A DNA stretch of 64,000 nucleotides from Tenebrio molitor (taxonomy: Eukaryota > Arthropoda > Insecta > Coleoptera > Tenebrionidae). The stretch is from assembly GCF_963966145.1 (NCBI RefSeq), contig NC_091049.1:12524001-12588000 (forward strand), written 5' to 3'. Below, piece by piece: positions 31,584-41,473 of this stretch (within the stretch, counting starts at the first letter, position 1; each line of letters starts with the position of its first letter). Position numbers and translations under genes: made by a program. Under the pieces are notes generated by a model. It had not been told where the DNA came from and made no database searches. It was given only the letters and a program-made list of their open reading frames with translations.

Positions 31584-32154
31584 TGGGACTGATGACGTAC
31601 TTCGTAGGTTCGTAGAAAACTTGTCAGAAAAAACACATCCGTTGCGGAAACTATTAAAGAAAGATATATTGTTTGAGTGGACTCACCAACAAGAAAACGC
31701 TTTTGTTCTAAAGAATTTACTGGGAAACAGGCCCATTCTCAACTATTTCGACCCCAATAAAGAAATAACAATTTCCGTTGACGCGTCACAAAACGGTTTA
31801 GGAGCTGTTTTGTTACAAGACAATAAACCATGTGCCTATTCTTCGCGAGCGATGACCGAAACTCAACAGCGGTACGCGCAAATTGAAAAGGAATTACTAG
31901 CAATTTATTTCGGGGTTAACAAATTTTATCAATACGTGTTTGGCCGAAGATTTACTGTTAAAACCGATCACAAACCTCTAATTTCGATTTTTAAGAAACC
32001 ATTGAACGATTGTCCAGCGCGATTACAAAGAATGTTATTATCGTTGCAAAAATTCGACATCAACTTAATTTATAAACCGGGGAAACAATTAATTATTGCA
32101 GACAGCTTATCTAGAGCAACACTTGACAAAACCTTCGAAGATAAGATAACTTAA
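31584..32154 (+). pseudogene. pol: Gypsy-1 end of RT and RNase H
   Basis: RFLGLMTYF, then after a one-base loss RRFVENLSEKTHPLRKLLKK, continues exactly where the RT piece ending KKDIQ (21424) stops. RNase H follows with ITISVDASQNGLGAVLLQ, ELLAIYFGVNKFYQYVFGR and the TDHKPL motif, ending IADSLSRA. The long open part (31621-32154) is undamaged although other parts of this gypsy are badly decayed. Confidence 0.85.
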
Positions 32155-32399
32155 ATTTAGAACTACAAGTCTGCATAATTGAAAATTTGAAAAAACTCAT
32201 TCTAAGTACAAAAAATGATGCCGAAATGCAAAAAATAAAAAATTATTTAAGGAAGGGGTGGCCGGAATCCATAAAGTTCCGTCTGAAATTAAACCAAATT
32301 ATAAAATCAGATCTCAAATAACGGAAGGTACAAATGAACTAATTCACATGGGACAAAGAATTATTATTTCGAAATCATAGAAAAAGCAAAATTTTGCAT

Positions 32400-33375
32400 T
32401 TATTGGCCGGGAATCTCAAATGAGATCGAAAATTTTGTAGGTAAATGCGAAATGTGTAACAAATACGCGAACTCAAATAAAAAAAAACATTAAGAACCAA
32501 TGAAATCCCTAGACAACCGTGGCAAAAACTAGGTATGGACCTATTTGAACTAAATTCACAAACCTATTTAATCTTAGTCGATTACTATTCAAAATTTCCA
32601 GAAATATGCAATCTAAATAAAAACTTAACAACAAGTAACATTATCAAAAATTTAAAATCAATCTTTGCACGCCATGGAATACCAAAAATTTTAATTACGG
32701 ATAGCGGAACACAATTCAATAGTTCAGAAATTGAAAAATTTGCAAAGAATTGGAACTTTTCAATTATACCTGCCGCACCAAAACATCAACAATGTAACGG
32801 AATGGTTGAACGAACCATTCAAACCATAAAACGATTAATGAAGAAAACCTTAGAAAAAGATGAAGACTTAGATCTGGCACTTCTAGCGTACAGAAATACG
32901 CCAGTAGTAAATTCATACACACCATCACAACTATTAATGTCGAGATATTTAAGAGACAATTTACCAATCATAGATAAAAATCTAGAACCAAATTTAATAA
33001 ACACAAAATTGTTTAATCAAAAAATAGACAAAAACTCATACAATACCGCGAAACAATACAACAAAAAAGGAGTTCAAGACCTTAGTGAATTACCAATCGG
33101 AACAATTGTAAGATACCAGGAAATTCTAAAAGGTTCTTGGAAATTGGGAAAAATAATTGAAAAAGTTAGAGATCGGACGTACAAAATTGTAAAAGGGAAA
33201 GGAAAAGACATAATTAGAAATAGGCGTTTCATAAAAGAAACAAAAGAAGATGTAAATAAAAAGATGTATTCTCCCGAACCTAACACTTCAACCTTTGTAT
33301 ATAATGTAGATTTAAGCAATAGTAACAGTGTAAACCAACAAAGCGAAAATGAAATTGTAAAAATAACATTCAGCA
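32400..33375 (+). pseudogene. pol: Gypsy-1 integrase
   Basis: The zinc region at about 32340-32480 is frame-damaged. From 32535 the core is open: MDLFELN (first Asp), TDSGTQFNSSEIEKF (second Asp) and NGMVERTIQTIK (Glu), spaced D-35-E. A C-terminal chromodomain-like basic region follows (GSWKLGKIIEKVRDRTYKIV). The frame runs to 33401, but the last residues differ from the gypsy tail because a LINE fragment starts at about 33376. The rest of the C-terminus is at 35909-36104. Confidence 0.85.
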
Positions 33376-33748
33376 TAACAGACCAGACATTATTATTTTA
33401 AATAAACAACAAAAGCAAGCATATCTTTTAGATATAGCTGTTCCAAATTCACACAATATAACACAGACATATAATACAAAAATTAATAAATATTTAGAAC
33501 TCTCCGTTGCTATGAGAAATCTTTGGTGTTTAGAAAAAATTTCGATTTTACCATTTATAATTTCAGCAACAGGAATAGTACCCCAATCTCTTTTTAAAAA
33601 ATTAAAAATTTTGGACTTAGAGAACACATTGGTGGTTGAAATTCAAAAAGGTATATTATTATACTCATGTCACATCGTGAGGAAATTCCTTAACATTGAC
33701 ACAGAACATAAAACACAAAAAAGTCAAAATGCGGAGGCGAGACGCCGG
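33376..33748 (+). pseudogene. LINE C-terminal fragment (endonuclease-like), tentative
   Basis: A reading from about 33378 has RPDIIIL, LLDIAVP, KYLELSVAMRNLW, VPVIIGATG-like text (PFIISATGIVPQSL) and ILLYSCHIVRKFL. This resembles the tail found after reverse transcriptase in several arthropod LINEs, where a PD-(D/E)xK-like nuclease fold has been proposed. It is 5'-truncated and fused to the gypsy integrase frame. I could not define a target duplication. The identification is from memory of the pattern only. Confidence 0.4.
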
Positions 33749-34095
33749 TAATTATGTTGATAAGCACTGCACTATTACTTGATAGTAACGTGCCTTCAAA
33801 AATAACTATATTTAGAGTAGGCGTTGACAACGTTTTAATTCTGTTAACAGTGTAGATAATTTCGTAGGCAACCAATTATTCTCCGGAGTTACACAGGTTG
33901 CATAATAAGTTTTGTCCCAATTTCATATTAAAATTTTGACATTTGACATTCGTTCTCTTTCCCGTTTTCAGATTGAGTTGTGTTTGTGAATTTATTCGTT
34001 TTATTCCTCGTCTTGCGTACAAAAAATCAGTTCTTGTCAGAACTAAAACGAAATCTGCGTCAGTGTTTTACTGTTTTCCGACATTTTTGTGAACA

Positions 34096-35225
34096 ATGGC
34101 TTTCACTGAACAACATAAAGTCTTCATGGTAATGTCATACTTTCGAAACGGTGTGAAAATCGATGGAGTTTGGCAGTATTCCCTTGCGTTATGTATGGAA
34201 GAGTTTGGAGAAGAATTCCCAGACATTGCAGTGGAATATACGCAGTTTCGACAAATTTTAAACATATGCTTAAAGAATTTCCAAGAAAATGGATCTGTGG
34301 GACGAAAACCTGGAAGCGGCAGGCCAAAAAAAAGAACTCCAGAAATGATTGAAGAGGCGAGACAAGCAATGGAAGAAGCCCCAGGCACTTCAATTGAACG
34401 TTTGTCACAACAACTTGGTGTGTCTGTTGGTACCTGTCATTCAATTGTGAAAAAAGATCTTCACCTATTTCCCTACCGTCTCACATCTGTGCAAGAATTA
34501 CATCCAGCTGACCTCCCCCAAAGATTAGAATATTGTCAATGGTTTCTGAATACTTTAGATGTTCACCTTGATAAAACCTTTTACACTGATGAAGCCTACT
34601 TCCATCTTAGTGGATATGTCAACTCTCAAAATACAAGAATGTGGAGTTCAGAAAATCCACATTTTTTCATTGAAACACCCCAGTACCCCCAGAAAGTAGG
34701 CGTTTGGGCTGCTATTAGCCAACGCAGAATTATTGGTCCAATCTTTTTTGAAGGTAACAATTGTAATAATGTTTTAATAATTAAATAATGAATCAATGTT
34801 TTTTAGGAAATATCAATGCTGCAAGATACAGAAATGAAATTTTGACTCCATTTTTAAATCAGCTACATGATGATGAGTTAGTTTATGGCTACTTTCAGCA
34901 GGATGGTGCTCATACCACAAGGGCTACAATAGATTTTTTGGCCGAATTTTACGACAACAGAATTATAAGCCGTAATACACCAAACAACTGGCCCCCTAGA
35001 TCATGCGATCTCACTCCTTGTGATTTCTTCTTGTGGCCACACATCAAAAATTCAATTTACATAACACCCATAAATGATTTGGCAGAACTACGAAATAGGA
35101 TAACACAGAAAATTAATGAAATTAACAATAATCCTATTGTTTTAGAAAATGTAACTAATGCAATTAGACGAAGGACTAGGTTGTGTTTACAAGAACAGGG
35201 TGCACATTTTCAACACTTACTCTAA
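34096..35225 (+). CDS. Two-exon DD39D transposase
   Basis: ATG 34096 starts MAFTEQHKVFMVMSYFRNG. Exon 1 carries an N-terminal helical domain like that of the DUF4817 group, an HTH (TSIERLSQQLGVSVGTCHSI), FPYRLTSVQEL and FYTDEAYFHL (first Asp). A 53-nt GT-AG intron (34754-34806) joins FFEG to NINAARYR in frame. Exon 2 has GYFQQDGAHTTRA (second Asp) and NNWPPRSCDLTPCDFFLW; the last catalytic Asp, in CDFFLW, is 39 residues after the second, so the triad is DD39D. No stop or frameshift interrupts the spliced frame of about 358 residues. The copy could encode a full transposase. Confidence 0.85.
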
Positions 35226-35429
35226 ATTATGTATAAAATTGTTATCTCCTATTGTGTGAGGTTATGTGCAATACTTAATTTACAATTCTTATTAGTGTTC
35301 ACAGCAATGTTAATGTTATGTTCTCTTTTATGGTTTAAAGAAATAAATGAATTGATACGACTATTTGTCAATTTGCTTAAGGTGGGTACTTTCAGACTGT
35401 CTGTTTAGTTTCATGTTCAGTTTCAGTTT

Positions 35430-35663
35430 TCATTCAACATAAATACCTACTGAAATCGAATGGAGAATATGAACTAACCGTGTAACATCCCATTTACTTG
35501 TTCTCTTTATGTTAACAGTTACTTGACTTTGGTGCTTTTGAAATTTTGCGATCTTATTCGAACTTGGGGTATTTTTCTCCCGAAGATTAACTAAAATTTG
35601 CAGCAATGCCTCAAAGATTTCAAAAGCTGAAACATCATCTTCCGTATATTGGCGAAAAGCCAT
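35430..35663 (-). CDS. Small hypothetical ORF in the DD39D element
   Basis: A 77-codon minus-strand frame starting at ATG 35663 (MAFRQYTEDDVSAFEIFEAL) lies between the transposase stop and the right inverted repeat, convergent with the transposase. It has an amphipathic N-terminus and a basic middle. I do not recognise it. It may be a chance frame or the first exon of a second gene of this element. Confidence 0.25.
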   Translation of the reverse strand: MAFRQYTEDDVSAFEIFEALLQILVNLREKNTPSSNKIAKFQKHQSQVTVNIKRTSKWDVTRLVHILHSISVGIYVE

Positions 35664-35910
35664 TAGTTAGCAAATAATTTGTGATTGGACTTATGTTTGG
35701 ATTATTTATTAATGTGAATTTCAATAATCTGAGATGAATGCACTACAAAATTAAAAATATTTTCTAACCTAATTTTATTTCGTTAAATGTCAGACCAGAT
35801 GATTCTTGTGTCATTTTCTACGCTGTAAAAATGTTGCAAACAATTGAACTTCCATAGGTTGCTCTAAATATAAATTTATTTGAAGGCACGTTATTATCCG
35901 TAATAGTGTA

Positions 35911-36104
35911 TGTACTCCGGCAAAATTGCCGTGCCGCCGGGTGGAGGTGGGATAGGAGTCACAAACGAACAAAGTGAAAATGAAAATGTGCAAACTGTGA
36001 ATAAACAAAGTGAACTAACAAGTAATGTAAATGAAGCAAAAATCTCTACAAGAGGTAGAAAAATAATTGTTTCAAACAAATATAAGGATTACGTATGTAA
36101 TTAA
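35911..36104 (+). pseudogene. pol: Gypsy-1 pol C-terminal tail
   Basis: The text NEQSENENVQTVNKQSEL resembles NQQSENEIV at the end of the integrase piece (about 33345). The tail then reads EAKISTRGRKIIVSNKYKDY and stops at 36104. The repeated QSEN motif shows it belongs to the same protein. A polypurine tract (AAAAAGGGGAAG, 36172-36183) follows 68 bp later. Confidence 0.65.
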
Positions 36105-36184
36105 GTAGAATAGTAAATTCGTATATAATAACTAGAATTAAGTATTGTATTGAGTCAATTTCTTTAATTTTAAAAAGGGGAAGA

Positions 36185-36373
36185 TGTGACACATTTTGTC
36201 TATGGATACATTAGATAGATGTATAAGATGTTGCCTACATCTCATAGCATACATGTAATTGTATTCTGTTTCTGTAAATAAAAGTAGTCTAAGCTGAGCA
36301 GTGCTTGAGTTAAGACGTTCGTACCTTCCACCATCCTAAGAGTTGAATTTAAATAAAAATACAAGACATAACA
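36185..36373 (+). repeat. Gypsy-1 3' LTR with polypurine tract
   Basis: Immediately after the purine tract the sequence starts TGTGACACATTTTG and ends CAAGACATAACA, giving the TG...CA borders of an LTR of 189 bp. It contains AATAAA near its middle. No 5' partner was found in the window, so the right border is set only by the terminal dinucleotide. Confidence 0.55.
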
Positions 36374-36431
36374 ATTCATGTATTCGTAAAATAAATACAG
36401 GCGTCCTCACCGATTTATGCATTTTTATTTT

Positions 36432-36800
36432 GAAGTTTGTCCACCCCGCAGGTCTGCCATTTCTAAAATATCAAGATAGGTTTCAGAGTTAAACCTCGCA
36501 CCAATTCTCCAACAAATGCCAGGCCCATTGATACCCATCCAAGCCCAAACACTTACTGAAAATCTGCCAGACTTATGCAGCCACTAACATTTTGCTCTTC
36601 AACTCTTGAATTTGGTGGTCTGTAAACGCGAATACGTCCGTCATTGCATGTTTTGAATGTTTTTTCATCTGTGAATACAATTCGTTCCCAAAAATCCGGA
36701 TCTCGATACACATAATTAAGCTTGCACTCATATGAAAGCAATGCTTTCCTGGCACTTGCACAGTTTTTTTAAATCTGAAGTTTTAATCCGCCTACATGCC
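36432..36800 (-). pseudogene. Tc1-like transposase fragment
   Basis: The minus strand reads FWERIVFTDEKTFKTCNDGR (first catalytic Asp), RVYRPPNSRVEEQNV, then in another frame GRFSVSVWAWMGINGPG and FNSETYLDIL. This is the first half of a Tc1-like DDE_3 domain, in the subgroup with VYRP or LWRP-NTR text. It is related to the pseudogene at 42560-43175. The catalytic second half is absent. Confidence 0.75.
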
Positions 36801-36889
36801 ATGGGACGAGATCCCGGACCGTTAGTTGCATAATTATGCAGCATTAGAAGTATGAAATGGATGTTCTCTTTAAAAATTAATCAGCGCAA

Positions 36890-37890
36890 CATCTTGTGCG
36901 TTATTTGATGTAGAGCAGCAGATAGGAAATCATGTGTTGGAGTTTGAAGAAAGATTTTTTGGATTTACTACAACTGATAAACTGGTTTTTCAATTAGCGG
37001 CAAGGTCTCAAATAGAACATAGATTTGACAAGAAGGCTGGATCGGACTGGTTGGTAGGGTTAGAAGAAGAAACCCAAGTTTGCACCTGAAGCAACTTCGG
37101 CAGTTAGAGCTAGAGCCTTTAACAAACCACAGGTTATGAAGTTCTTCGATCTGTTAGAAGATATAATGGGAAGGGAAAATTTTCCTCCTGAATTTTTTTA
37201 ACATGGATGAAACAGCCTTAAGCACCATACAAAAGCCTCCTAAAATATTTGCTCTTAAAGGAAAAAAATAAGTAGGGGCTTTAACCAGTGCTGAACGAGG
37301 ACAACATGTCACCGCTGTTGTCTGTGCTACTGCCATTGGATATATGATTACGCCACTCTTAGTCTTTCCTCGCAAGAATCACAAAGCAGAATATTTCGAT
37401 GACGCTCCAATGGGGTCTTTGGAGTTGTGTTATGTGACTGGTTATATGATCAGCGAATTATTTTTGAAATGGATGAAGCATTTTGTCAAATCAATTGGTT
37501 GCGCGCGGAAAATAAAGTCCTGTTAATTCTTGACGGTCATGGTAGCCATAAACATTTGGATGCATTAGAATTTGTCAAAGTCAATGGGGTTATATTGTTA
37601 TGTCTGCCTCCTCATTGCACTCATAGAATGCAGCCGTTAGATGTGTCGTTTTTTCGCCCTCTTGATGCCTATTATAACCCTGAAATGACAACTTAGCTAA
37701 AGCAATATCCAGGCAGAACACTTGGACTCTACCAAGTTAGTAGCGTTTTTGGAAGAGCTTATGCAGATGCTGCGTCAGTGAAAAATGTTACCAGCGGTTT
37801 TGCCAAAAGTGGTATTTGTCCACTTAATCGTTTCATTTTCCCTGATCATTTGTTTAAGTCAAGTAAGTGAAAATGAAATTGAAGGTGACG
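36890..37890 (+). pseudogene. Pogo-like DDE_1 transposase fragment P5
   Basis: Decayed CENP-B-like text (FEERFFGFTTTDKLVFQLA, DKKAGSDWL) is followed by KPQVMKFFDLLEDI. Then come NMDETALSTIQKPPKIFALK (first Asp), VGALTSAERGQHVTAVV, VLLILDGHGSHKHLDALEF (second Asp), HCTHRMQPLDVSFF (third Asp) and SGFAKSGICPLNRF near the end. All catalytic regions are visible, but at least five stops or frameshifts break it. No inverted ends were found for this copy; it directly abuts pogo P3. Confidence 0.8.
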
Positions 37891-38374
37891 AACAGAACGA
37901 TTCAAACTCTGCCCCTGAAGTAGGGTTAAGTGGGGTAAATGTAAACTAGGGGCAATTGGAAACGCCAACACGTTACTGCTTTTTATTTAAAATTTCCGCC
38001 AACACCAAGTATCGCTGCACTGCCTGAAGGATTGGGAAGCGTGGACTACAATTGGACCGTGAATTTGTGAGGTTGTGTTAAGTCCGTGTCAGTTGGGATT
38101 TTGGTTGGCAAACAAAACGTGCTCTCAAATCATTTGAAGTGTTAATTTTGGTAACATTTTATATGATAAAAGTAAGTGATCTTTTATGTATACAGCCTGT
38201 GCATTCTCAAACTCGAACATAGGCAATTATGATTGTATTGAACGTTTTTGCTGATTCCTGCTCCCCAATTCAACTTACAACTAAGGTAATTGTATCAGCA
38301 GAAAGATGAAATTATTGCGCTTAAAATGATACCAAAAATGCGGTTAAAGATGCTATTTTTATTTTAAAATACTA

Positions 38375-39928
38375 CACTGTTGGACACAAAATTTGGGACA
38401 CCTAAATTTTTTCCATTTTATTATAGATATTACAATAAAAATTGTATTTTTCAATCATTTGGCAGCTATAATAACAAGAAACTGTCTTTTTAAGTAAAAA
38501 GAGCCGAAAAACTTGCTCGGACAATAATGAAATTGTTGAAGAACGTTTTCCTTAAAATAAGCTAAGATCTTTTTTTCTATCCTAATTAAAAAAAAAAAAA
38601 AAAAATACGGAGGCTGTGGAACTGACCGTGTTTGTGTTATGGTAACTGTCAAAATTTCTGGTGTGAGTTTTTGCAAGTGAAAATTTGTTTTCATCAAAAA
38701 TGGGACCTGAAGAGGTATCAAAAGCAGTTGCTCTGTCGGAAGATGGACGTAGTGTGCGATACATTGCTGAAGCTCTAGGTTTCCCACGAAGTACCGTCAA
38801 TAATGTCATTAGACGATTTAACCAGACTGGCTCTTCAAAGAGAAGGCCTAGATCAGGCCCGAAAAGATGTACTGACGAGAGAGATGATCGTTTTATGCGT
38901 ATGTTGCACAGCGTCTAGCAAATGTCCGACAAACAAACGTTTCTTCTCGTACGGTTAGAAGAAGGTTAAAGAGTTTTGGCCTTACCTCTAGAAAACCTGC
39001 AACAGCTCCGCTACTGCTACCACATCATCGAAGAGCAAGGTTGAATTTTGCTATGGAGCATACATATTGGACAGAGGAACAATGGGGAAGTGTTCTCTTC
39101 ACAGATGAGTCGCGATTTACGCTAAGATCTCCAGATGGTAGAGAACGAGTGTGGAGACGTCAAGGGGAACGCTATGCGGCTTGTTGCATTTCTTCACGGA
39201 CACCTTTTGGAGGCGGAGGTGTTATGGTTTGGGGGGGAATTTCTTTAGAAGCTCGTACAGAGCTAGTGATCGTGGAACTCGGCTCAATAACCGCCAGAAG
39301 ATTCATAACGGAATGTCTACAAGATCATGTTATTCCATATGCAGAGTTTTTAGGCGAAAACTTCATTTTAATGCAGGACAACGCTTGTCCGCACACGGCT
39401 GGAATCGTTAGACAATATCTAAATGAAGTTGGTATTGTTACATTACTATGGCCAGCGAGGAGCCCTGATATGAATCCGATAGAGCATGTATGGGATGAAC
39501 TAGGGAGACGGATTCCACACAGAGAAAATATCCCTGAAACCATTCCAAGGCTGCGAATTGCTCTTCAAGAAGAATGGGAGCAGTTGCCCCAAGATGTGAT
39601 AGCTAACTTGATACGAAGCGTGCCACGACGGCTAGAAACACTGATTGCAGCCAGAGGGGGTAACACTCGTTACTAAGAAGTGCAAAAAGAAGATTTTGCT
39701 ACATGTAAAAGTCTTTGTTTTCGTGTTTTGAATTTGTTATGTTTTTCCAATTTTTGATTAAGTTTATTTTAAGTAAATGTTTCTAAGCAAATTGTGTCAA
39801 TTACTCTATAAATTGTGCTAAAAGGCATTGTAAAATAACATGACAATCAATCCTCAGTAGGTGAACAAATTACTCCCGGAAAAAAAAAAAAAAAAAAACA
39901 GGTGTCCCAAATTTTGTGTCCAACAGTG
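38375..39928 (+). mobile_element. Tc1 element with perfect ends
   Basis: The 29-bp inverted ends, starting CACTGTTGGACACAAAATTT, are perfect, and TA is duplicated (38373-38374 and 39929-39930). An A-tract lies just inside each end region (38588-38605 and 39880-39898). It encodes a nearly intact DD34E transposase with a single visible frameshift. Perfect ends and low decay suggest recent insertion. Confidence 0.95.
38700..39676 (+). pseudogene. Tc1 transposase (DD34E), one frameshift
   Basis: ATG 38700 starts MGPEEVSKAVALSEDGRSVR with an HTH (RYIAEALGFPRSTVNNVIRR) and RPRSGPKR. Near 38902 a frame change is needed to continue AQRLANVRQTNVSSRTVRRR (second HTH). The DDE_3 domain then reads VLFTDESRFTL (first Asp), VMVWGGIS, ILMQDNACPHTA (second Asp) and MNPIEHVWDELGRR (Glu), with 34 residues between the last two: DD34E. 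The stop is at 39674-39676. All catalytic residues are kept. Confidence 0.9.
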
Positions 39929-40241
39929 TAATTTAAATCTTGGTGATTTTTAAATATGATATGCCATATAAACTGAATGCACCATGTTAATTGCCTATGT
40001 TCGAATTTGAGAGTGAACACCCGGTATATGCTAGAATGATAAGCAAGTGTTCTAGACTCCATTTCTGCTTATATTTATGCGTGTTTTTCAAGGTTAAAAC
40101 TTTTGTTTGCGTGTTTACAATTACCCCAGAAAAAAAAACCTATTGGGTTAATTGTGAACACACGAGGCGGGGCAATTGTAAACACCTACAATTATCACAA
40201 CTAAGGCCGTTTGACCACAATAGATTGCCTTTTTACCTAGA

Positions 40242-40472
40242 ATGCCAAGAAACTACAAGAGGAAGAGACCTGGCCCTTCTTACACTCAAGGGGATATGGA
40301 AAGAGCAGTGTCTGATGTTGAGAATAAAAATAAAACATTCAGGCAAGCTGAAGAATTTTATGGTATACCCAAAGCAGTGATATATCACAGAATAAAGCCA
40401 AATACCTGCAAAAAATATGGAGGGCAGAGAAACATTAAGCAACCTACAGTCCCTAGTCAACCCGAACAATGA
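40242..40472 (+). pseudogene. Pogo P3 transposase, HTH region only
   Basis: ATG 40242 starts MPRNYKRKRPGPSYTQGDME and continues through a psq-type helix-turn-helix (QAEEFYGIPKAVIYHRIK) to KYGGQ and PTVPSQPEQ. The normal DDE part does not follow. At about 40475 the text changes to an acidic stretch and then a BESS motif, so a Harbinger derivative has replaced or interrupted the rest. Confidence 0.75.
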
Positions 40473-40474
40473 CA

Positions 40475-40979
40475 CGGACACTGAAGATCGTGAAATACTG
40501 CAGCCTGAAACACCAACGGTACATCACTAAGACGTTCAAATGTACGGAAAAGGAAAGCTACAAAATGTTAGGAAGAATCTTTACTAAAGACACTCCGTGA
40601 AAAGAAGGACGAAATGAGAATAGATGAAGGTAAAGATTTTCTTCTGTCATTGCTTTTTACTTTTCAAAAATTTGATGAGGACCAGAAATTTTTGGCTAGA
40701 ACTGAAGTTATGAACGTTTTGAGGCGTATTCGCCTATCCACAAGAGAAACTACTCCAAATGTTCATAAAACTCATATGTCTATTATAGCTTCTTCAGTCC
40801 CTTTTAGGCAATACTTTGGAAGTTTTGCACCTGGAGTTCCAGGACCCTCTCGCGCATACATGCACACAACAAATCCATCAACTCAAAATTCACTCTTGTC
40901 GTCTAGGACTACGGACCAAGAACCATGGGATGACATATCTTCTGATGTTTCTTCTATTTATTCCCTTCAAAATGTATAA
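40475..40979 (+). pseudogene. MADF/BESS-type accessory protein, C-terminal part
   Basis: Text after LLKTLREKKDEMRIDEGKD gives FLLSLLFTFQKFDEDQKFLA and RTEVMNVLRRIRLS. This is the spacing of a BESS motif, the protein-interaction end of MADF-BESS proteins. The frame from 40614 to 40979 is open and ends with a Ser-rich tail. The N-terminal MADF domain is absent. The gene faces a Harbinger transposase start at 41081-41368, which suggests one deleted PIF/Harbinger element with two convergent genes. Confidence 0.65.
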
Positions 40980-41080
40980 ATACCCACTATTTTTCATTTT
41001 TTCTCATTAGAAATTTTTATAATAATCAGTTTAGTCTTAACAGTTGAGTCATAAATATAATATACTTTCTGATTTGATTT

Positions 41081-41400
41081 TTACCTTAGTGTTACAGCCA
41101 ATCTTTCAGGTACGGGCACTGCCAAACGCATGTGAGTGTTCTGATGTGCAATGCGATCTCCGAAAACGGCAAATAACTTATTGAGATTCGTATAGCTCAT
41201 TCTGAAATATCTGAAAAATTTTTGAGGGTGCTCCGTTAAACTTTCAAATAGTTTATAAAATTGTCCGTTGCATCTGTTTTTCTTTTTTCTTCTTCTTCTG
41301 ATAATTATAATTTCACAAACACATGTGATTTCAGTAACATTCATCTCGATATTTGCAGAGAACTGCAACTACCTGGTCGCTAGATGCGCGGGGCGCAAAG
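41081..41400 (-). pseudogene. PIF/Harbinger transposase N-terminal fragment
   Basis: The minus strand reads GQFYKLFESLTEHPQKFFRY, FRMSYTNLNKLFAVFGDRI and NTHMRLAVPVPERLAVTLR. This is the typical start of a DDE_4 transposase (the FRM motif, then a RL-VTLR-L block). It ends at a stop right after VTLR, and the catalytic domain is absent. Possible ends of the element, AGGCCGTTTGACCAC (40204) and inverted AGGCCTATCTCACAC (41470), are only partly similar. Confidence 0.75.
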
Positions 41401-41473
41401 GTATCACCAACTCTTTAGTTGAGCAATTTTTAAATTGGTCAATAATAAAATCGCTAGTGTGAGATAGGCCTTA

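Larger units (their letters stand above)
33770..35908 (+). mobile_element. DD39D Tc1/mariner-group element
   Basis: Inverted ends share CACTATTAC, TAACGTGCCTTCAAA and ATATTTAGAG in the same order at 33770-33818 and inverted at 35860-35908. TA follows the right end (35909-35910); the left TA is not conserved. Between them are a two-exon transposase on the plus strand and a small minus-strand open frame. Length 2.1 kb. It sits in the C-terminal part of Gypsy-1 pol. Confidence 0.65.
15430..36373 (+). mobile_element. Gypsy-1: Mag-like gypsy opened by nested insertions
   Basis: Pieces of one gypsy appear in order on one strand: gag and protease (15491-16625, 16884-16966), reverse transcriptase (17438-17679, 20889 to about 21424), the end of RT and RNase H (31584-32154), integrase (32400-33375), a C-terminal tail (35909-36104), polypurine tract and 3' LTR (36185-36373). 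Inserted between them are two MITEs, a piggyBac, a roughly 10-kb ISL2EU-like element, and a LINE tail plus DD39D element. Removing the inserts leaves about 4.3 kb, normal for a gypsy lacking one LTR. For both MITEs, and for the piggyBac if a mutated TTAA is allowed, joining the flanks restores the host frame. Confidence 0.8.
38193..40024. mobile_element. MITE in P3, carrying a Tc1 element
   Basis: Inverted ends share CTCAAACTCGAACATAGGCA (38206 on) and its inverted counterpart at about 39990-40015, extending outward to CAGCCTGTGC and CGGGTGTTCA. TA lies outside both ends (38191-38192 and 40025-40026). Without the Tc1 element it is about 280 bp and non-coding. Confidence 0.75.
37923..40480 (+). 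mobile_element. Pogo-like element P3, 5' part only
   Basis: The left end is TAGGGTTAAGTGGGG at 37921. The motif GGGGYAATTGTAAACACC or a close variant occurs at 37932, 37949, 40145 and 40169, and inverted at 40111, before the start codon at 40242. A MITE that itself holds a Tc1 separates these sites. The transposase stops after its HTH, where Harbinger-type sequence begins, so the 3' two-thirds are lost. Confidence 0.65.

Noticed and set aside
21419..31589. A certain target duplication for the ISL2EU-like element
   Set aside because: ATTCAG and ATTGAA agree at only four of six positions, and the inverted ends differ in length by a few bases.
38588..38605. Poly(A) run as a retroposed gene tail
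   Set aside because: It lies within a Tc1 element with perfect ends; a second A-run near the other end makes it part of the element.
40204..41470. Exact borders of the Harbinger at 40.2-41.5 kb
   Set aside because: AGGCC ends are only partly similar, the flanking triplets differ (TAA, TTA), and the left one lies upstream of pogo HTH coding sequence.
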